From Allium sativum (Eukaryota > Streptophyta > Magnoliopsida > Asparagales > Amaryllidaceae), in assembly GCA_030737875.1 (NCBI GenBank), contig CM060918.1, positions 776,420,552 to 776,484,551 of the forward strand: a stretch of DNA of 64,000 nucleotides. The letters are read 5' to 3'. Shown here one piece after another: positions 1 to 12,039 of this stretch. The number at the start of each line of letters is the position of its first letter. Positions within the stretch are counted from its first letter, which is position 1. Made by a program: the position numbers and the translations under genes. The notes under the pieces are model-generated. The model was not told where the DNA came from. It saw only the letters and a program-made list of their open reading frames with translations, and did no database searches.

Positions 1-848
1 CGTTACATTCATTACTCCTTAAAAGAATTTCGTCCCCGAAATTACTAAGACAGGAAAAATGCTACTTACCCGGTAAGTTTCCAAAAATCCATTTGGTTAA
101 AATCTTCCGTAACTCTTTCTGAACTTCTAATTTTAACTAATTCAGTTGGTTTTAATATAAAAATCCATTTTATTTCCATTAACATAAATTTCCAAAAATA
201 TTCTAACTTCTTAAATTTTGGAATTTTTTTGGTAGATTCGCCCCTATACGGAGGGGCTTCTGCAATATTGTAGGAACAACAAATATGTATACATCGACCC
301 ACACGGTCGGAAAAACCCAATTCAAAATCCAAAAAATTATATTTTGCGTAGGAGTACCTTATATGAGCATTAATAAGCAATTAGCAATAAGCAATACTTG
401 AGCCTGCTTAATTATTATGCAGCTCCAGCTAAACTGGATTCAATCAACTCCAGATCTTTCTTGGACAGGCTTAAGGTTGAATTAGCACTGCACCTTGTTC
501 TTAGTTCAGATGAAATTCATTGGTTTCATAACCATGCTAGTTAGATTCAAACATTCAAGTCATCCATTCCAGACAATTTCACATAAAATTTTGTTTATAA
601 CCAATTTATTAGCGGTCCATTGTTTTCTTTATATATTCCATTCCAATTCATTCATTCTGATTTATTAGACTAGCATTTATTCGTCCATTGATTCTCAATC
701 AAATTTATTTGCTTTCAAATCTATGCACATGCAATCTATTTCAACCGTACAACCCAACTGATTCCCATTTCATTAACTTGCATACATTTTTATTTCCGAA
801 CTCAAGCCAAATTCTATTTTAATGTTCAAGTTCGGTTTCAATTTATAA

Positions 849-972
849 GATTACTTTTTAATCCAATAAACTAATCATTAAAATTTTCATTTACCCATTT
901 CATATTTGAAGATTACTTTTTAATCCAATAAACTAATCAGTAAAATTTTCATTTACCCATTTCATATTTGAA
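849..972. repeat. 62-bp tandem duplication
   Basis: The segment starting GATTACTTTTTAATCC at 849 is repeated at 911 with essentially one difference (ATCATTAA against ATCAGTAA). It lies in the non-coding internal region of the element at 1-1291. Confidence 0.85.
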
Positions 973-1155
973 ATCTCTCTTTGGTAAATCACTCCAACTT
1001 CATAATTCACTTTGAATTCTAATTCAAATCAACCTTGATTGCTTAACAATATTATAATAGTTTGAGAAAATTATTACTTTTATTGCTTTATAAAATATAC
1101 TGCGTAAAAGTAATATAAAAATAATTTTATATCAAATTATAAATACGCGCTCTCA

Positions 1156-1156
1156 C

Positions 1157-1181
<25 letters not shown>
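1156..1181. repeat. (TA)n microsatellite
   Basis: A TA dinucleotide run, followed by a short CA run up to about 1200. A second TA run lies at about 1505-1539 in the LTR. Confidence 0.9.
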
Positions 1182-1188
<7 letters not shown>

Positions 1189-1277
1189 CACACACACACT
1201 CAAACTCAATCTAGGATATTCCTAACCCTATCTCTATTGAGTTATGCCACAGATCCAAGATTATCACTAAACCTTAT

Positions 1278-1289
1278 GCTCTGATACCA
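1278..1289 (-). other. Primer-binding site, initiator tRNA-Met type
   Basis: Read on the minus strand this is TGGTATCAGAGC, complementary to the 3' end of plant initiator tRNA-Met with CCA added. It sits two bases from the LTR starting at 1292 and fixes the element's orientation as minus. Confidence 0.85.
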
Positions 1290-1291
1290 AA

Positions 1292-1500
1292 TGTAACAAA
1301 CCACTTTTTCCGTACAGTTTAAGCCGACATTTATCAACCCATGTCAACTTAAAATGCATAGGAAAGAAGATAGTTAAGAGAATGAAATTAGAGGGTGAGA
1401 GAAGAAAGAAGGAAATATTAGAATAGAAGAATAAAAAGAACAAAGTCTCACAGCGGAATGGACAAAATATAATATATCAACAATACTTTACTCAAAAGAA

Positions 1501-1541
<41 letters not shown>

Positions 1542-4500
1542 TATAACATCAGAGTATATACTCATTTCAATACAACACACACAACGGAATAATTCATTAG
1601 TCAAAATACAGAATTATGTCTTGACTCCGGCTCCCTTCCTGAAGCTCTAAGCAAATCCTAACGTAACTTGGAAATGCACTTGGCCTGTCCGAGCCCATTT
1701 GCAACACGCAAATCACACGGGTTGTCAGTTTGGAAGACTTTTAGTGATAAAACTCATACACAAACAACTTGCTTAACTTTTAGAAAATCATTTGAAGAAA
1801 AAGGATAATCGTAAGACCAGTCCACACACAAACATAGATGGTTTTTACCTTACGATAACCCAAAATATTTTTGATATCAAAATCCAATGATATTATAATA
1901 ATGTCTATCAAACCACAAATAACTAACCGTCTAGCAAAACGCTTGCATCTCACGTTCTACACACTTAATATATAATCAAAAATCGCACAATGCTTCTCGA
2001 ATTTTGGATTTCCAACATGAAAAGGTATGGGGACCACCTTCCGATAGTGTACCTCTAGAGAGTAATAAATGGGGTTCAATAAGAACATCTTGCAACCCGA
2101 CCACACATGACCGACCACTCATTCAATCGTGAGTGTATGGAATATATTGTCACCTTACGGTTGTGCAACCACCGTATTCCGTGGAGATACAGAAAGGAAA
2201 GAAGAAACAAACATGAAATTTCTCTAGATGGTGACAGCACACCCTAATGGGAATGACCCACATAGTCATGTTATCTTCCCGATTTCTGTCATTTCCAGGT
2301 TGATGAGGTTTGAGGTCACGATTTACCTTCCAGAGATCATCACATCAACTCTATGAATGCCACATCGTCAGATCCATCAAATCACTAAGTGACGTTCACA
2401 AATATACATTGGGTGTTAAGCTAAGAGAAGTTGACTTCTCCACCATAAAACTTTGTATATTTGCAAAAATCAATGTATGTGACTTTTTAGGAAATAATCT
2501 GTCAGACATTCATCCATACAAGTCATCCAAGAACAGGACGAACCGAAGGCACCCTCTTACTGCATCAAGTATAGGAATCACCCCAACCATCAGTAGCATG
2601 TAGTACTTGCAATTTCTAGATTCCAACCACGATAAAACCACAGTGTATCACTAGGAGCAAACCAAAGATTATAAGTAGTTCTTCCGTTTTATGGAGCTCT
2701 ATGGTCTTTAATTGCTCCATCTTTATTTGTTGCAAGTTAGTTTTGAACGCAACATTAGTTCGAAGTGGTTTCGGGCCTAGTTCCCATCCCGGTCTCTTCG
2801 TAACAACACGTCAAAGGTCCAAGAAAAATATTTACTGATAGTTGGGTTTTTAACTATCAACTCGAACAGTACGGTCAAGTATATTGGAAGCTCAGACCCT
2901 TTAATTAAAATCATTCATTAAACTATTCATTAAACCTTAAAATCGATTCTATATCCTTGTCTTAACAAATCTCTTTGTTTTTGTCATTTGAAAACAACAT
3001 ATTTACCAAACTTCGCTTTATTTCGTTTACTTCGAAAATAACGCCACATTCCATAAAAACCCTTTCCATTTCCTTTAACTTGAAAATATTACTTTATAAT
3101 CTCAAAATCACCTTTATCTTTTCTTCACTTCGGAAAATACTGGTATATATTATTTACTCAACGGTATAAATCCAATTATCAATTCTTATATAGGCCAAAC
3201 CAATGTAAGCTGACATATTTATTATTACATAACCCAAATGGTTTTATTAAACTTCAACTTTGAAGATTATAGTTTAATACCAACCCTGATGGAAATAATA
3301 TAATTAAATTTAAATATTTATCTCCATTTCCAACCCAATATAATCCTTTTTCCATTTCTTCGAAAAACCATTGACATTTACTTAATATTTAGAATAAGTA
3401 TATTTCAAACCATATTATTTCCATTATCTAGAAAGTAGTGCTATATATTTTATCAAATGGTATAAATATAAATCATGTTTTAAATTGGCCAAAAAATGTT
3501 GAATTATACATTGTTTCCTTTTAAAACAAAATAGTTTTATTTATTTTTCAATATCTTGCAAATATATTGGAATAATAAAGTAATCTCAATATCCCTTACC
3601 ATTACAAACAAATATAATCCCTCGATGATTATGAAGTTGTTCAAGTTGGGGTATTTTATTTACCTCTCATGCCTTGATCAACAACGTTCTTATCTAAGAA
3701 TAGATAGAAGTTCGTAACCCAAAAACCAATCTTACTTGTAATATCAATCAAAACTTAATTTCTATTTTACTTAAAATAGAGTTTTATAGAAATCTCGCAC
3801 TATGGTAACCATTTTTACTTAATTCGCTGATTAAGTAAATTATTTACTAAAATACTAACTTTGCTTTAAACCTCTTTACACGAATTCCATTTATAACTTG
3901 AATTATAATACGATAATCCATTTACTAATAGTTTACCCAAAACCATTTAATATCGTATTTTAAAACTAAATCTTTGGATTTTATAATTAAAATCCATTTA
4001 TCCACTTCTTTTTCCAAAACCATTAACGTCTTATTGTAACTTAACTTGGATTCATATTACCATCCACTAACCATTCCTTTATCAAAATACGATAGGTGTC
4101 TTCCTTTGCATTTTTGGAAAACCTTCTTTTTATCTCAAATCCTTTTTATAACTTCTGTTTTGAATTTATTATCCCTTTCTAAATTCCTTTCAAAAATCCA
4201 TTAAACCTCATCACATACTCGATTACGTCTTAAATAAATTTCATTTAAGAAGTAATCGCTTAAATATAATTAACTTCGTCATTTTCTAAAGTGAAAGCAA
4301 TTTACTTCTTCATTAACTAAAATCAATTAGTTAATTACATTTAAAATTATAATTATTAAATCATAATTAACTACGTTAATCCAGTTATCAATTTAAACAT
4401 CGTTAAATAAAAAGGTAATTAATATTTAAGAAATCTTATTAATTTAAAATAATTAAATTCTAAAATATTCATTAGATTAATTGAAGACCAATTAATCTAA

Positions 4501-4992
4501 TAACCAATTTCAAACAAAACAGTTGACTTAGTCAACCTTAAATCATCAGTTATTCGTTAACTGATCTCAATAACTTTTTTCCATTAGACTAATATAAATA
4601 ATCTAATAATATTGGTTAATCGTTTTCTTAAAAATAATTATCCCAAAATATTAACTTGTAGGTTAATTACAACTCTTTTCGCTTATAAACTTATTTAAAA
4701 TGTCAAAAACAAATCAATTATATTTACTTTATAAAAACCAACTATAAGATATTAATTTATAATATAACTTCTACTTTTATATAATATATAATACAAAACT
4801 TTGCTTCAGTTATAAAAATAATTTCATAACTTAAATTCGTAGATTCGCCTGACGGAAAATCAACGTCTCAACCAAAAAGGTGGAAATTAGGCCATATACT
4901 GTCAGTCAATACCATCTATTGATCAAAATCACAGCAACATTGAATTTAAATTCAACGTCAACATTCAAACATGTTTTCAATGTCACTGGGGT
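1292..4992 (-). mobile_element. 5' LTR (right side) of the non-coding element, interrupted by the three-LTR array
   Basis: The sequence starts TGTAACAAACC directly after the primer-binding site, as an LTR should. It is AT-rich and has no convincing coding region; the frames at 2310-2603 and 2975-3169 look random. No LTR end (TTACA followed by a target duplication) is visible before 4992, where another element is inserted. Sequence from 14536 on is the other side of that insertion and may belong to the same LTR. Length and right end are unresolved. Confidence 0.5.
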
Positions 4993-7484
4993 TGTAAGGA
5001 CCCGTTACTTCCCCGTAAAGGGAAGAGCGGATACTTTGAGAACAACACACAAATGAACGCAGATGGAAGAACATTTCATTGTTATTACAACAATTCCATC
5101 AGATACAAGAATATACAGAGTATAAATGAATAAATTACATTCGACAAATATCAGAGATTTAAATAAATTACATAGCAGCGGAAAAATAATACAAAGCACA
5201 ACTGAAGGTGATATACGGATACAGAGCTTTCCGGATATCATTCCAGCTATAAACCAGGATCCTGTGAATATACATCTGCAAAACCAAAACTACTAGCTGC
5301 CCGTGCGGAAAATAGGGGCACCCAGAGTTTAGGTTAAAATAATAAACTCCAGGTCAGTCATGTGACTGGTGTGAGAACTAAAACAGTTATTTAAAGCTTT
5401 ACTTTAAAAGAGAGTAATTCAAGGGACCACGCCGTATAACACGGAGCGGGTTTCCTCCCAAGAATACCAGTGCATAGAATAAACAGCGCAATGCTTTTTC
5501 GAAAAATGAAGCTATTATAAGACCCAGGTCCCATCACACAATGCAACGCAAGTCGGAGGATAGGGTTTTCCCTTATAATAGCCAAATAATGCTTGATACG
5601 TTTAAAACAAATCATTTGATACTATAATAAGTGTATAGTGTCAAAACAATTTCAATCATAAATATCAATCATAGGTGGCATGGGTACCATCTATCATGTC
5701 GCCATACTAGTTCTACAATTAAAACCGAATTACACGTATTGGAAATTGGGTTTCCGTCATGAGTCGAGGCAAGGGGCAAGCTCCTCTCCGCGTTCGAGAC
5801 ACTTTAGCAAATGTCTCAGGACTACACACTCTGGGCAATCCTGGAATCGGCTGGGCCGGTCCTCACTTACGTTAGAGGATTGGTTATGCCTGAACACACG
5901 TTTCCCGGTCCTTACAGACCTATAATCGAGGCGCCTCATTCCAACAACCACAAAGGTGAAAAGTATATAAATGTCAGTCAAATCAGTGTACATAAACAAA
6001 CCGTCCGGTTTGTAAATGAATATTTATTTATTCACATTCACTATATTCATATTCACGTTAAAAAATTTATTTTTAACGATAAAACATTTTATTTTAACAT
6101 ATGAATTTCTATTCAGTTCATTTTTTTTAATAAAATGATATTTTTATTTTTCTAACTTATTTTAGAAAATTTCGGCGGCATAACGACACGATACTAGAAA
6201 CGGGACAAGGCCTAGCCTTATCCCCGGTCTAGTGAAGGCCCACGCCATTCACACATCAATCAAATTCATTTTCTATTCGATTCAATTCAAATTCGTTTTC
6301 TATTCGATTCAATTCAAATTCGTTTTCTATTCGATTCAATTCAAATTCGTTTTCTATTCGATTCAATTCAAATTCGTTTTCTATTCGATTTATAAAAACG
6401 AATATAATCGATATAAATATCGTTCGCGTCAAAATAGCGCATCTCTAATCAACACGGCTTTATATATTTCAATAAATTCGTTATTCTATTCAACAAATGA
6501 ATATATATTTTATTCAGTATGTGAATCTATATTTTTTTTCAACACACGACTAATCTCAACGAATGAGTACTGTCCACGTGTGACCATTTTTGTTATTTAA
6601 TATATTTTATAAAAATTATGGTATCTATCGTTTGATTTAAAATCAGACTCCAACCGTAAACTAGTAAGAGAACGATTCCCTGAATATTAACCCCGAAGGC
6701 CGAAACCAACATCAGATCCATATCCAGGAGACCACTCATCTTATCTATTTTCCAGTTAGTTTCTAATTTCAAATATGATAAAGATGTAGTTTTATTATTA
6801 AAATATTTCGTTCAACACATGACTAAAATCAACGGATGAGTACAGTCAACACGTGAACCTTTGTTTTATAATATTCTTTATCTTCTAAATTGGAATGAGG
6901 CCCAATCAATTACCATATAAAGATAATTATATGGATTCCATACAACACATGTATATAATAGCAACGATAAATAATCAACCATCATCCAAAGTGCACTACA
7001 CTGTATAAGCATCAAATATAGATATCTAACGCTTATAACAGCCTGTCAATCTATCGATTGACATATTTAATCAATTCGGATGAGTGAACTTCAAATTTCA
7101 TCCCAACACCCGTGTGGGGTTTCAAATCAACAAACACAGATTTTGTTTGTGCAGTTGGGCGATGTGTAAAATTTATCGTCCTAATCAATGTCATTTCAAA
7201 CCAAATTTTGGTTTCACTAAAATCCGGATTGTTTTGCACCCGGTACATTCAATTGAAGTTTGAAATCGAATTATCGAACTACCGCGCCATTTTCAATTCA
7301 TTTTATACTTTATATATAAATATTATATTCTAGCGACGACGCGTATAATATATACGTTCTAATTATATATTCAAAATAAATTTTTCGTCGATATTATTTA
7401 AAATAATATATTTTAAATCTTCAAAATTCGCTAAAATTGTCAAAATAAAAATTTTAAACTGGCCCAGATTTTCGGGTTATTACA
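4993..7484 (-). repeat. LTR copy A (left, 3' LTR in sense orientation), 2492 bp
   Basis: Starts TGTAAGGACCCG, ends GGTTATTACA. By eye it differs from copies B and C at only a few percent of positions. It contains a 27-bp minisatellite. Open frames shared by all three copies (for example 5757-5999 minus and 5811-6104 plus) are side effects of LTR identity, not genes. Confidence 0.92.
6269..6390. repeat. 27-bp minisatellite in LTR A, about 4.5 copies
   Basis: Unit begins TTTTCTATTCGATTCAATTC. Because 27 is a multiple of three, it gives an accidental open frame with a repeating nine-residue peptide (FYSIQFKFV). The same block recurs at about 9795-9917 and 13316-13437. Confidence 0.9.
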
Positions 7485-7501
7485 ATCTCCCCCACTTAAA
7501 A
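7485..7501 (-). other. Polypurine tract
   Basis: On the minus strand a purine-rich run with GTGGGGGAGA directly precedes the LTR end at 7484. An identical tract lies at 11017-11033. Confidence 0.8.
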
Positions 7502-8506
7502 CTTTTCGTCCCCGAAAAGGAACAAAGTCGAAAGTGGTTTGATTAATAAACTCTATGTTCGATCTGGCTTCCATTCTCTAACTTTTCAGTTTATGAGAAT
7601 TTTCAAATTTTCAAAAATTGGGCTAACAACCTAAATTTTCGAAAAATTTCGCCATAACCTCCCCTGCACCGAGAGCCACGGGAAAATCCCGAAATTGCCA
7701 TACAGGCCTTCTGATCTCAAAAAGAAAAAGAAAAAGCCAAGCGGCTAGCCAATAGGCTCATAAAATCATCATCACCCAAACAAAACAGTAAATTATAGTA
7801 AACATGTAACTATTTGTCGGGCAAACAAATTTTATTCTCTGCTCTAGCCTCCTTGCTATGACCTGTTCAATGTAAGTATATGTATATGCAAGCAAATGCG
7901 ACTAATTTTCAATACAATTCAATATTTGATTCAATTAGGTTAAATGGTTCAAAATTAGCAAACAAATAGACAAACAACACAAACATCAATCAATCAGTGG
8001 ATTAACGTTTCAAATTCATAACTTTGTTATATATACTGGAATTCTTGTTTTTGATGCCAATTCACAACAATAAATCTATCTATATAAGTTGTGGTTCTCA
8101 CACCAGTCTAATGGAAATATATGGATATCATACCTTCGAAACACGAAAATAATTACTGATGATGACGCGTCAATCATCAGAATCAGGCCCGTGCGACTAG
8201 AGTGTGATTCTATATCTATCCAGTATATTAAAACTTCGAATATACGTTCATGACGCGTATATGCAAAATCTTTATATATTGGATTGTCCAAATTCAAAAT
8301 AAATAAAATATCAAATACGTTTTAAAATGGTTTAGATTTTCAAACAAAATGGTTTTCATTTGAAAAATATACTCTTCACACTCGTTCTAGGATACTACTG
8401 ATCCTATCTCTAACGAGTCATTCTAATTGGATATTACTAATCCAATATCTGATGAATTCTTTCGTATGGTTCTAATGTGCCTTGTTCTCGAGCTCTGTAA
8501 ACCAAA

Positions 8507-8518
8507 GCTCTGATACCA
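8507..8518 (-). other. Primer-binding site of internal region 1
   Basis: Complement of TGGTATCAGAGC, one base away from the LTR starting at 8520. It matches initiator tRNA-Met. Confidence 0.92.
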
Positions 8519-8519
8519 C

Positions 8520-11016
8520 TGTAAGGATCCGTTACTTCCCCGTAAAGGAAAGAGCGGATACTTTGAGAACAACACACAAATGAACGCAGACGGAAGAACA
8601 TTTCATTGCTATTACAACAATTCCATCAGATACAAGAATATACAGAGTATAAATGAATAAATTACATTCGAAAAATATCAGAGATTTAAATAAATTACAT
8701 AGCAGCGGAAAAATAATACAAAGCACAACTGAAGGTGATATACGGATACAGAGCTTTCCGGATATCATTCCAGCTATAAACCAGGATCCTGTGAATATAC
8801 ATCTGTAAAACCAAAACTACTAGCTGCCCGTGCGGAAAATAGGGGCACCCAGAGTTTAGGTTAAAACAATAAACTCCAGGTCAGTCATGTGACTGGTGTG
8901 AGAACTAAAACAGTTTTTTAAAGCTTTACTTTAAAAGAGAGTAATTCAAGGGACCACGCCGTATAACACGGAGCGGGTTTCCTCCCATGAATACCAGTGC
9001 ATAGAATAAACAGCGCAATGCTTTTTCGAAAAATGAAGCTATTATAAGACCCAGGTCCCATCACACAATGCAACGCAAGCCGGAGGATAGGGTTTTCCCT
9101 TATAATAGCCAAATAATGCTTGATACGTTTAAAACAAATCATTTGATACTATAATAAGTGTATAGTGTCAAAACAATTTCAATCATAAATATCAATCATA
9201 GGCGGCATGGGTACCATCTATCATGTCGCCATACTAGTTCTACAATTAAAACCGAATTACACGTATTGGAAATTGGGTTTCCGTCATGAGTCGAGGCAAG
9301 GGGCAAGCTCCTCTCCGCGTTCGAGACACTCTAGCAAATGTCTCAGGACTACACACTCTGGGCAATCCTGGAATCGGCTGGGTCGGTCCTCACTTACGTT
9401 AGAGGATTGGTTATGCCTGAACACATGTTTCCCGGTCCTTACAGACCTATAATCGAGGCGCCTCATTCCAACAACCACAAAGGTGAAAAGTATATAAATG
9501 TCAGTCAAATCAGTGTACATAAACAAACCGTCCGTTTTGTAAATGAATATTTATTTATTCACATTCACTACATTCATATTCACGTTAAAAATTTTATTTT
9601 TAACGATAAAACATTTTTTTTAACATATGAATTTCTATTCAGTTCATTTTTTTTAATAAAATGATATTTTTGTTTTTCTAACTTATTTTAGAAAATTTCG
9701 GTGGCATAACGGCACGATACTAGAAACGGGACAAGGCCTAGCCTTATCCCCGGTCTAGTGAAGGCCCACGCCATTCACACATCAATCAAATTCATTTTCT
9801 ATTCGATTCAATTCAAATTCGTTTTCTATTCGATTCAATTCAAATTCGTTTTCTATTCGATTCAATTCAAATTCGTTTTCTATTCGATTCAATTCAAATT
9901 CGTTTTCTATTTGATTTATCAAAACGAATATAATCGATATAAATATCGTTCGCGTCAAAATAGCGCATCTCTAATCAACACGGCTTTATATATTTCAATA
10001 AATTCGTTATTCTATTCAACAAATGAATATATATTTTATTCAGTATGTGAATCTATATTTTTTTTCAACACACGACTAATCTCAACGAATGAGTACTGTC
10101 CACGTGTGACCATTTTTGTTATTTAATATATTTTATAAAAATTATGGTATCTATCGTTTGATTTAAAATCAGACTCCAACCGTAAACTAGTAAGAGAACG
10201 ATTCCCTGAATATTAACCCCGAAGGCCGAAACCAACATCAGATCCATATCCAGGAGACCACTCATCTTATCTATTTTCCAGTTAGTTTCTAATTTCAAAT
10301 ATGATAAAGATGTAGTTTTATTATTAAAATATTTCGTTCAACACATGACTAATCTCAACGGATGAGTACAGTCAACACATGAACCTTTGTTTTATAATAC
10401 TCTTTATCTTCTAAATTGGAATGAGGCCCAATCAATTACCATATAAAGTTAATTATATGGATTCCATACAACACATGTATATAATAGCAACGATAAATAA
10501 TCAACCATCATCCAAAGTGCACTACACTGTATAAGCATCAAATATAGATGTCTAACGCTTATAACAGCCCGTCAATCAATCGATCGACATATTTAATCAA
10601 TCCGGATGAGTGAACTTCAAATTTCATCCCAACACCCGTGTGGGGTTTCAAATCAACAAACACAGATTTTGTTTGTGCAGTTGGGCGATGTGTAAAATTT
10701 ATCGTCCCAATCAATGTCATTTCAAACCAAATTTTGGTTTCACTAAAATCCGGATTGTTTTGCACCCGGTACATTCAATTGAAGTTTGAAATCAAATTAT
10801 CGAACTACCGCGCCATTTTCAATTCTTTTTATACTTTATATATATATATATATATTATATTCTAACGACGATGCGTATAGTATATACGTTCTAATTATAT
10901 ATTCAAAATAAATTTTTCGTCGATATTATTTAAAATAATCTATTATAAATCTTCAAAATTCGCTAAAGTTGCCAAAATAAAAATTTTAAATTGGCCCAGA
11001 TTTTCGGGTTATTACA
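8520..11016 (-). repeat. LTR copy B (middle), 2497 bp
   Basis: Starts TGTAAGGATCCG, ends GGGTTATTACA, then the polypurine tract. It is shared between two internal regions, so it acts as 5' LTR for the left half and 3' LTR for the right half. It has a short (TA)n expansion at about 10840-10858 not seen in A or C. Confidence 0.92.
9795..9917. repeat. 27-bp minisatellite in LTR B
   Basis: Same unit and copy number as at 6269-6390. Confidence 0.9.
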
Positions 11017-12039
11017 ATCTCCCCCACTTAAAACTTTTCGTTCCCGAAAAGGAACAAAGTCGAAAGTGGTTTGATTAATCAACTCTATGTTCGATCTGGC
11101 TTCCATTCTCCATCTTTTCAGTTTCTGAGAATTTTCAAATTTTCAAAAATTTGGCTAACACCCTAAATTTTCGAAAAATTTCGCCATAACCTCCCCTGCA
11201 CCGGGAGCCACGGGAAAATCCCGAAATTGCCATACAGGCCTTCTGATCTCAAAAAGAAAAAGAAAAAGCCAATAGGCTCATAAAATCATCATCACCCAAA
11301 CAAAACAGTAAATTATAGTAAACATGTACCTATTTGTCGGGCAAACAAATTTTATTCTCTGCTCTAGCCTCCTTGCTATGACCTGTTCAATGTAAGTATA
11401 CGTATATGCAAGCAAATGCGACTAATTTTCAATACAATTCAATATTTGATTCAATTAGGTTAAATGGTTCAAAATTAGCAAACAAATAGACAAACAACAC
11501 AAACATCAATCAATTAGTGGATTAACGTTTCAAATTCATAGCTTTGCTATATATACTGAAAATCTTGTTTTTGATGCCAATTCACAACAATAAATCTATC
11601 TATATAAGTTGTGGTTCTCACACCAGTCTAATGGAAATATATGGATATCATACCTTCGAAACACGAAAATAATTACTGATGATGACGCGTCAATCATCAG
11701 AATCAGACCCGTGCGACTAGAGTGTGATTCTATATCTATCCAGTATATTGAAACTTTGAATATACGTTCATGACGCGTATATGCAAAATCTTTATATATT
11801 GGATTGTCCAAATTCAAAATAAATAAAATATCAAATACGTTTTAAAATGGTTTAGATTTTCAAACAAAATGGTTTTCATTTGAAAAATATACTCTTCACA
11901 CTCGTTCTAGGATACTACTGATCCTATCTCTAACGAGTCATTCTAATTGGATATTACTAATTCAATATCTGATGAATTCTTTCGTATGGTTCTAATGTGC
12001 CTTATTCTCGAGCTCCGTAAACCAAAGCTCTGATACCAC
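11017..12039 (-). mobile_element. Internal region 2 of the three-LTR array, non-coding, 1023 bp
   Basis: Near-identical to internal region 1, with the same polypurine tract and primer site, and no coding domain. It lacks the 12-base segment present near 7736-7747 in region 1. Confidence 0.85.
12027..12038 (-). other. Primer-binding site of internal region 2
   Basis: Complement of TGGTATCAGAGC, one base from the LTR at 12040. Confidence 0.92.

Larger units (their letters stand above)
1..1291 (-). mobile_element. Internal region of a non-coding LTR retrotransposon (left LTR mostly outside the window)
   Basis: Bases 2-8 (CGTTACA) look like the last bases of an LTR. They are followed by a polypurine-tract-like stretch on the minus strand and the 'ttcgtcccCGAAAT' type sequence seen next to the LTRs at 7485 and 20248. 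At the other end, 1278-1289 is the complement of a tRNA-Met primer site, followed by TGTAACAAACC, an LTR start. The internal part is thus only about 1.28 kb. Both strands hold only short AT-rich frames (largest 104 codons at 66-380, minus strand) with no gag or pol similarity, so this is a non-autonomous element. The family is unknown. The overall plan resembles the element at 4993-14530, but the sequence is different. Confidence 0.6.
7485..8519 (-). mobile_element. Internal region 1 of the three-LTR array, non-coding, 1035 bp
   Basis: Begins with the complement of a polypurine tract (TTTTAAGTGGGGGAGAT on the minus strand, about 7485-7501) and ends with the primer-binding site. There is no gag, protease, RT or integrase motif in any frame. 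A 73-codon minus frame (8076-8297) is kept in internal region 2 with three replacements, but it resembles nothing I know. Compared with internal region 2 it has 12 extra bases near 7736-7747. Confidence 0.85.

Noticed and set aside
5757..6104. Overlapping frames on both strands conserved in three copies
   Set aside because: Conservation comes from the three LTRs being copies of each other; no domain is present.
6232..6600. 122-codon frame with a nine-residue repeat (also at 9758-10126 and 13279-13599)
   Set aside because: The repeat is a 27-bp minisatellite in an LTR; its length being a multiple of three explains the open frame.
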